This document shows, in pieces, positions 51,601 through 61,203 of a stretch of DNA of 64,000 nucleotides. Within the stretch, counting starts at the first letter, position 1. The number at the start of each line of letters is the position of its first letter. The DNA is from Eonycteris spelaea (lineage: Eukaryota > Chordata > Mammalia > Chiroptera > Pteropodidae). The notes under the pieces were generated by a model. That model had not been told where the DNA came from and made no database searches. It saw nothing but the letters and a program-made list of their open reading frames with translations. Both the position numbers and the translations under genes were made by a program. The stretch is from contig PUFA01000530.1 in NCBI GenBank assembly GCA_003508835.1, forward strand, positions 62,001-126,000, read 5' to 3'.

Positions 51601-54600
51601 AGCTCTGCAGTCAGGCTTCCTGGTTCAGACTTAGACTCTTCCATTTAGCAGTAGTAAAGCCTTAAGAAAAATATACTTAGCAACTTTAAGTTTCAGTTTT
51701 CTTATACGTAAAATGGCAATGATAATGGTAGCTATGCCTCAAGTAGCTTTTGGGAAGATTAAGTGAGCATAAGTTCTAGCATATTAAAAAGAATGATGGC
51801 AATAACGATAATGATAGTGGTGGCGATAGTGAGGACTTTCTTATGAGTCTGCCTTTGGTACATATTAGTACTCCTAAACTCTTTACTCTCATGTACCAGA
51901 GAAGCAGATGACATGAAGGAGCAGATTAAGAAGAAGTGCCAGGCCCTCAGTGCTGCTGATCCTGGCTCAGACCTGTTCAGTGTTCAGGCCCTTCAGCGAC
52001 AGCATGAGGGCTTTGAAAGAGATCTCATACCCCTCAGAGAAAAGGTGAGACATGAACTTCCAAGCTTTTCTAACATTTTCCTCTTCATGTTTTTACCTAC
52101 CAATGCTCTCTTCTGTGCTTTTATTTCCCAGTGCCTATTCTTACATTTCTCTTTATATTACTAGTAACCTGTCCCTAAAGAAAGGCCACTAAAAGAACCA
52201 ACTCTAGGACCGTTACATGGAGGAAAACATATTGGAAACATATTAACCATATTAACATATTATGTTAACTTCCTACTGGCCCATGTCTCTTTAATGGGTT
52301 ACAAGTGAACAGAACTTACAGAAGGTAGTTGGAGGTCAGCAGCCTAAGATAAATAAGAAATGATCATACTCAAGATAGCCAGACCTATGTCTGAGCATGA
52401 TGCAGTTACCTGCACAAGTAATTGCATGAGCTTAGTTTTACTCCTACCAAAAAGTGAACTCTGGAATTTGATGGATAAACTCTGGGAATAATAAGAATCA
52501 TCACATAGCATGTATTGTTATGTAGAACAAAAAGAAGCACATAAATGTCTATATTGGAAAGATCTTTACATGCTGCCACTAACCAGCATTCACTTAAACA
52601 AACTTCCCAGAAATCTTCTTTTCTTAAAATTTACAGTTGTTTCAGTGTTGACTGCTTCGAGGAGTTAACGTGTATACCAACAGAGTTGACCTTTTAATTA
52701 ATAAAGTAGTAAGATGTTCTTGTACCACACTGATGTCTGTTTGAAGAGCCAGCATCCCCCAGGGCTCAGGACTTTTTTTTTTTTGCTGAGGATCAGTTGT
52801 GACTTTTGACTAATTATTCGAGCTTTATACTTCCCCAGGTGATCATATTAGGAGAAACAGCAGAGCGGCTCAATGAATCCCACCCAGATGCCACTAATGA
52901 CCTGCAGAGACAGCGAATAGAGCTGAATGAGGCCTGGGACGACCTGCGGGAGCGTACAGAGGATCGTAAGGAGAACCTAATTGAAGCCAAGAAATTCTAC
53001 CTGTTCCTCAGCAAGACCAGGTAAAGCTCAAAAGACTATGTGGGTTGGCAATTTCTTGTTTGGACCTTGAGTAGAGACTCTAGGAACAGTCTGGATATAG
53101 ATGCTCTTCACAATTGGATTTGGAGTATATCTCTATGTCTAGATAGTACCTCCAGTAAAGCACATAAATCTCAAGTTCAATACTTCAAGCCATAAAATAT
53201 TGAAGTTGAAGAAATGTGAGGCCACCTAAGCCAATTAAGTAAGCTTCTATAGAGTGTGTACTATATACACTCTGTCAAAGTGCTCTGTCAGGAGTTGTAG
53301 GATATGGAAATTTTCATTCTGCTGCAAAGAAAAGAATACCGATAACCATGGTTGAACATAATATAGCCTAAATCATGCACCCTAACAAATAGATGGTGCT
53401 ATATACAAACAAAAGCACAAGATTAAGAAAGATATGGCATATTCACAAAGTGTGCATAAGATAGCTAGAGCACAAAACCTGGATGTCATAAGGATAAGGA
53501 GAAGTAGCAAGAGATAACCTCAGAAATGTTAAGATCAAATTCTAGATAATTATTATTGTCTTGATGAAGAGTCTACATATCACAATTTAGCAAATATACA
53601 CTTTGTAAACAATTCCCACTTTCTTCCCCATTGTATAGGTCTGCTGGGAGGAGCATTTAGAACGGAGAGTCCAGAAAGTAGTAGCTCACAATGTAATACT
53701 TTTGAAGAAAAAAGGAGAAAACTTTTGGCAAATGCTCTTGACATCCTCCATCTCAATTCAGAAAGCTGTAGTTTTTTATTTTTTATTTTTTAAATTATAG
53801 TTGACACACAATATTGTATTAATTTCAGGTGTACAACATAGTGGTTAGACATTTATATAACTTATGAAGTGATCGCCCTGAAAAAATCCAATACCTATCA
53901 GATACCATAAATAGTTATTGCAATACTATTGACTATATCCCCCATGCTATACTCTACAACCCCATGACTATTTTGTAACTACCAATTTGTACTTCTCAAT
54001 CCTCTTCCCCTTCACACATCCTCTCACTATCTAATCTGATAACCATTAAAATGCTCTGTATCTATAAGCTTGTTTCTGTTGTTTGTTTGTTTATCCTGTT
54101 CTCTAAATTGCACATAGATATTTGCTTTTCTCTATATGACTTACTCCATTTAGCAAAATACTCCCTAGGTCAATCCATGTCGTTGTAGATGGCAAGATTA
54201 TATTCTTTTTATGACTGGATAATATTCCGTTTATCCATTGATAGATGCCCAGTATGCCTCCATATCTTAGCTACTGTAAATAATGCTGCAAAGAACATAT
54301 GGATTCACAGTCTCTTCGAAGTAGTGTTTTGGGGTTCTTAAGAGAGATTTCCAGAAGTGAGATAACTGGGTCCTTCTTTGTCTCTTGTTATAGCCTTTGT
54401 TTTAAAGTCTTTTTTTGTTTTTTTGGTCTGGTATAAGTATTTCTACCCCAGCTTTTTGTTTGTTTCCATTTTCATGAATCATCTTTTTTTAATCCTTTTA
54501 CTTTCAGTCTATGTCTTTTGATCTGAAGTGAGTTTCTTATGTTCTTATCCATTTGTCCACCCCATCTTTTTAATTTTGAGTGTGAGCCTGCACGATTTAT

Positions 54601-57600
54601 TTAATTCCATTTTTTTTAAATCATCATAATAACTACTTTCTTCTTTTTTATTATAGAATAGTTGAAGCAGGTCTGTAGCTGCTAAATTAGTAGGTTTGAG
54701 GAAGGATCTACATTTCATTAGAGCTTTGTAATCTCTATCACATGAGCAATAGCGGTGGTGAGCAATGGGTGAAGGTAGTGGAAGTGATGAATAGTGTGAT
54801 TTTTGTATCATATGACACACTAGTTGTACTTTTGGAAGTACAACTTGCTTTTAAATTCTTTCTGCAGAATGCATCACTTGACACTTGAATATTTAATAAA
54901 TTGATCTGTTACTTTCCTTGCTTTAAAACGATATGGATTTTAACAGATGTTAATAATAGTGTAGTACTAGTTTATGATGTAGAGAACTGATAAACATTTT
55001 AAACTACATTTTAAACTACATGAAACAGAATTAAACATACATGTATAACTCAGCCATAATTGTGGTAACTATCTTCAGTTCTCATTTTATTTACCTTGGT
55101 GCCCTTGTAAGTGAGAATTACTTCCTGCCCCCTCCAATTTTTTTCTTTTTCAGACACTTCTCACAAAATTATTTTTCTGCCCTCCAGGTCTAGGTGCACT
55201 CTCTAATCTATTAATCCTTAGCCACCTCATTTTTTAGTCACAGACATTATAACACTTGGTTTCTATTCCTTTCAAATAAGTATTATATTCTTAAACCAAG
55301 AAACAACATTTTTTAAAAACATGATAAAGGAGAGAATAAATATCCTTTATATGTAAATAAACCATAGCTAGTATAAAAGGATATACCGGGTGATTATATT
55401 GACTTCTATGAAAGAAAAATCAACTTTTTTATTATGATGATGACGACATTGGTTATATATATCACAAAATATATTGCATTGTGTTCACTACCCATAGCTA
55501 GAACCCTTTTACCTCATTTACATCCCATCCCTCTACCCTCTGGTAACCACTAGTCTACTGTCCATGTCCATGAGCCTCTGTTTTTTCATGTTTCTTGCTT
55601 TTAAATTTATGTCCCACATATAAGCAAAATCATATGGTTTTTAACTTTTTCTATCCGGCTTATTTCACTCATAAGGACATGATTATCTCAAGATTCATCC
55701 ATGATGTCACAAATGGAAGTATTTAATCTCTTCTTATAGCTGAATAATATTCCATTGTATGCATGTACCACATCTTTATCCAACCATCTATAGTAGGACA
55801 CTTTGGTTGCTTCCATGCCCTGGCCATCATGAATAATGTTGCTGTGAACATCTGGGTACATATTCTTTTCAGATAAGTGTTTTCAAGTCTTTTGGGTAAA
55901 TATCCAGTAGAGGGATTGCTGGGTCATATATAATAGATCAATTCTTAGTTTTTCTGAGAAACTCCGTACTGTTTTCCATAGTGGTTGTACCAATTTGCAG
56001 TTCCACCAACAGTGTTTGAGGGTTCGTTTTTCTCCACATCTTCTCTGACACTTGTCCTGTTGATAATAACCATTGTGATTTTGATTTGCATTTCCCTAAG
56101 AGTTAGTTAAGTTGAGCATCTTTTCATATGTTTGTTGGTCATTTGAATATCTTCTTGGGAGAAGTGACAGTTCAGGTGCTCTGCCATTTTTTAATTGGAC
56201 AGTTTGTTTTTTTTGTTGTTATTGAGTTATATGAGTTCTTTGTATATTTTGGATATTAGGCCCTTATGAGAGACATTGCTTGCAAAAATATTCTCCCATT
56301 CAGATGGTTCTGTCATTTCCTTGTTGAAGATTTCTTTTGCTGTGCAGAAGCTTTTTAGTTTAATGTAGTCCCATTCATTTATTTTTGCTTTTACTTCCCT
56401 TACATCTTCAAATCCAAGGTCCATGGGTTTAGTTCTTATGTTTTCTATGCAATTTATTGTTTCAGGTGTTATATGCAGGTTCTTAATCCATATTGAGTTA
56501 ATTTTGGTGTGTGGTGACAGAATAGTCTAGTTTCATTCTTTGCAAATGGCTTTCCAGTATCCTCAGCACCATTTATTGAAGAGACTCTCCTTTATTGTAC
56601 ATTTTTAGCTACTTTGCCAAAAATGATTTGCCCATGTAAATATGGGTTTACTTCTGGACTCTCAATTCTGTTCCACTGGTCTGTGAGTCTGTTTTTCTAC
56701 CAATACCATGCATTTTGATTATTGTCACTCTGTAGTGTAATTTGAAATCAGGCACAGTGTACCTCCAGCTTGTTCATTTCTCTCAGGATGGCTTTGGTAA
56801 TTCAGGCTCCTTTGTTCTTCCATATAAATTTGATAATTTTGTGTTCAATTTCTTTAAAAATTGCCAATGGGATTTTTGATGGGAATTGAATTAAATTTGT
56901 GTAATGCTTTAGGTAATAAGTTAGTTTTAACTCTTGATTTTTCCAATCCCAGAGCATGAAATATCTTTCCATTTATTTGTCTCCTTCAGTTTCTCTTAAC
57001 AGGATTTTATAGTTTTCATTATATATATCCCTCACATGTTTCATTAAGTTTATTCCTAGAAAATTTATTATTCTTGTTGCAATTGCAAAAGGAATTGTTT
57101 TTATTTTTATTTTTATTTCTTTTTCTGACAATTCATCATTATAGTATAGGAATGCTATGGATTTTTGAACATTGACTTAGTATCCTGAAACTTTACTGTA
57201 TCTGCATATTTTTCTAGTAGTGTACTTGTGGAGTCTTTAGGGTATTCTATATAGGGAATCATGTCATCTGTAAGTAGTGACAGTTTGACTTCTTCATTTT
57301 CTATTTGGATACCTTTTATATCTTTCTCTTGCCTGATTGCACTTGCTAGGACCTCCAATGTTATATTGGATAACAGTGGCCATTGTGGACAGTGTTGCCA
57401 TATTTCTTATCTTAGAAGAAAGGTTTTACATTTTTATCATTAGCTATAATGTTAGCTGAGAGTTTGTCCAATATGGCCATTATTATATTAAGCTATTTTC
57501 CTTCTATACTATTTTAAGTGCTTTGATTGTAAATAGATGCTATATATTTTCAAAGGCTTTTTCTACATTTATTGATTTGATCACATTATTCTTTATTTTG

Positions 57601-57769
57601 TTTACGAGGTATGTCACATTAACCGATTTGCATATGTTAAACAATCCCTGTGCCCCTGGGATAAAGCCCACTTGATCATTATGTATAATCTTTTTGATAT
57701 GTTGTTGTATTTGGTTTACTGGCATATTATTAAGATTTTTGCATCTGTGTTTATATGAGATATTGTTCT

Positions 57770-57813
<44 letters not shown>

Positions 57814-60800
57814 TTATCTTCACCAGGTTTTGATATCAGAGTAATATTGGCCTCATAATGTGAATTAGGAAGTATTGATTCTTCTTCAATTTTTTTTGGA
57901 AGAGTTTGAGGAAAATAGGTGTTAAATCTTCTTTTAATATGATTGATAGAATTCACTGGTGAAACCATCTGGTTTTGGTCTTTTATTTTTTTGGTGAGTG
58001 TTTGATGATTGATTCATTTTCCATACTGCTGATAAGTCTATTTAGATTTTCCAGACTTCCATATTCAGTCGAGGAAGGTTCTATATTTCTAAGAAATTTT
58101 CTATTTCTTCTAGTTTATTAAATTTGGTGTTACAGACTTTTTCATAGGATTCTAGTATGATCCTTTGCTGTGTCTGTCATACTTGCTGCTTTAAACACTG
58201 ATTTTGTTTATTTGTGTCTTCTTTTTTTTCTTTAGTGAATCTATCCAGGGATTTGTTAACATTATTAAACTTTTCAAAGAACCAGCTCTTTGGGGCATTT
58301 ATTTTTTCACCTTATTTTTTTTGTCCTCGATTTCATTCAGTTCTGCTCTAATTTATCTCTTTCTTTTTGCTGACTTTAGGTTTCATTTGTTTTTCCTTTT
58401 CTAGGTGTTTTTTTTTTTTTTTTTAAGATGAAGCATTAGGTTGTTTATTTGGGCTCATTCTTGTTTTTGGAGATAGGCCTGCAATTATATGAACTTTCCT
58501 TTTATGACTGCTTTTGTCATGTCCAAAAGTTTTGATATGTTGTATTATCTTTGTCATTCGTTTCTATGTATCTCTTGATCTCTCTTTTTATTTCTTCTCT
58601 GACCCAGTCATTGTTTAGTAACATGAGATTTAATCTCTATGCATTTGTGGTTCTTCTCGATTTCTTTTTATAGTTGATCTCCGACTTCAAACATTATGAT
58701 CAGAGAATATGGTTGATACGATTTCAACCCTCTTATATTGAAGTTATCTCTGTGTCCCAGTATGTGGTCCATCCTTGAGAAGTTTCCATGTGTACTAAGA
58801 GGAATGTATAAGCAGCTGATCTGGGATGAAAAGCTCTATAAATCTCTATTATGTCCAGTTGGTCTAATGTGCCATTTAAGAATGGTATTCCCTTATTGAT
58901 TTTCTATTTGGATGATCTGTCCATATCCGACAGTGGAGTATTTAGGTCCCCTACTATGATAGTGTTTTGGTCTGTTTCTTCCTTTAGTTCTGTTAGTAAT
59001 TGCTTTATATATTTCGGGGCTCCCTGATTGAGAACATAGATATTAATAAGTGTTATGTCTTCTTGGTGAATGATTCCCTGTATCATTATGAAGTATCCCT
59101 CAGTATCCTTGTTTACCTTTTTTATTTTGAAGTCTACTTGATCTGATATTAGTACCTATACTCCCACTTTTCTCTGAATACCATTTGCTTGAAATATCAT
59201 TTTCCACCCTTCATTTTGAGTCTATATTTGTCTTTGGAGCTGAGATGTTGTTTCCTGGAGGCAGCATATGGTGGGCTTCTGTTTTGTGATTCATTCTGCA
59301 ACTCTGTGCCTCTTTATTGGTTCAGTCCATTTACATTTAGGGTGATTATTGAAATACAAGGTCTTCTTATAGCTATTTTATCTTTTGCTATCTGGTACCT
59401 TGGTTTTTCCACTTCTTCTTTGTCCTTGTGTTTCTATTTTCTTTATTTTGGTGGCTTTTGTGCATTTTCCCTCTGGTTCTTCTTGTTTCATGTTATATAT
59501 TTCAGTTCTGAATCTTTGGTGTGTGGTTACCATTAGGAATATGTAAAGGATAATTATATATATACAGTCATCCATTTTCTTCTGCGTGTGCCTTATATCC
59601 ATTCCACTTTGTGAACTTTGATCTTTGAATCCTCTCCTTTTCAGTCATTTTGTCTTAATTTGTCTTTATGTATGCTGAACGTTCATTACCATCTTGCTAT
59701 AGCAAATCTCTTCTTATTGTTTAAACTTATAATGTCCTTTTTTTTAGTACGTGTCGCACTCCTATGCTTCTGCCTGCTTTCTAGTTGCCTTACTCATATA
59801 TATGTGTGTGTGTGTATATATATATATATACATATAATATATATATATGTAATATATATATATATGTATAATATATAGTCATTATTGTGTTTTAGATGAG
59901 CTGATGCCTTTCAATATTTCATGTTGTGCAGGCCTCATAGTGGAGAATTCCCGCAATTTCTGTATGTCTGAAAAGGTCTTAATCTCTCCTTCACAGGTAA
60001 AGGAGAGCTTAGCTGGATACACTATTCTATGCTGGTAGTTCCTCTCACTTAATAGTTTAAATATTTGATTCTATTCCTTTCTGCTTGTAAGGTCTGCACT
60101 GAGTAGTCTGATGATAATCTAATGGGGGTTTATTTATAAATTACTATTTTGTTATCCCTGGTTGCCCTGAGAATTCTATCTTTGCTTTTGATTTTTGATA
60201 ACGTTAATAAAATGAGTCTTGGATTGAGATAATTAGGTGTTCTGTTGACTTCTTGAATTTCAGGTTTCAGTTCATTCTTTAGTTTTGGGAAATTCTCATC
60301 CACTATTTGTCTGAAAATACTTTCTAGTCCTTGCTCCTTTTCCTCACCTTCGATAATGTCCATTATTCTTATTTTACCTCTCCTGACAGTATCAGCTAGT
60401 TTTTGTATTTCTCTTTCATTATTTTTCATTCTTTGGTTTCTCTTTTCTTTCTGATTTATTTCTATATTTCTGTCTTTGATATCAATGATCCTTTCCTCCA
60501 TTTGGTTAACTCTATTTCCCAAGATTGCTATTTCATTTTTCAACTCTTGTGATGTGTTTTTCTTTTTTTCTCCAGAAGATCTATTCTGTTCTTTTTGAGG
60601 GTTTCAATATTTGCTCTGATCATCTTGTTGTTTTCTCAATTCCTGAAATTGCTGACATGACTCGTGGTTGTGGGATGGGCCATTTCATGTCTTCACCCTC
60701 CCAAATGTTTTGAGGTGAACTGTTGTTCGAGGTGACCTAGTTGTGAGGCTTCTGTTCAGCCAGACCTTTGACAATTTTTCATACTGGTCACTCAGTAGTT

Positions 60801-60893
60801 TTGTTATGATTTTGGCATAGTCACTAGAGGAAGTGTGTATATCCTTTACCCTTTACCTTCTACATCATCTTGAATCTCTCTATGAGCTATAGT

Positions 60894-60926
<33 letters not shown>

Positions 60927-61157
60927 TACACACACACACATATATATACATATATATATGTATATAATATACAACATATTATATACAACTATATATAGTT
61001 ATATATATAGTTATATATAAATAGTTATGTATATATTTATATATATAGTTATATATATAGCAATATATATAGTAATATATATATAGTTATTTATACATAT
61101 ATAAAGAATAAATAGCAACTATAACAATTTCCTGCAAATAATATTGTGCTCATATAC

Positions 61158-61203
<46 letters not shown>

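Noticed and set aside
53630..53720. Possible extra SPTA1 exon
   Set aside because: It lacks spectrin wording, and exon 27 joins exon 28 (61,985) in phase with the family's sequence.
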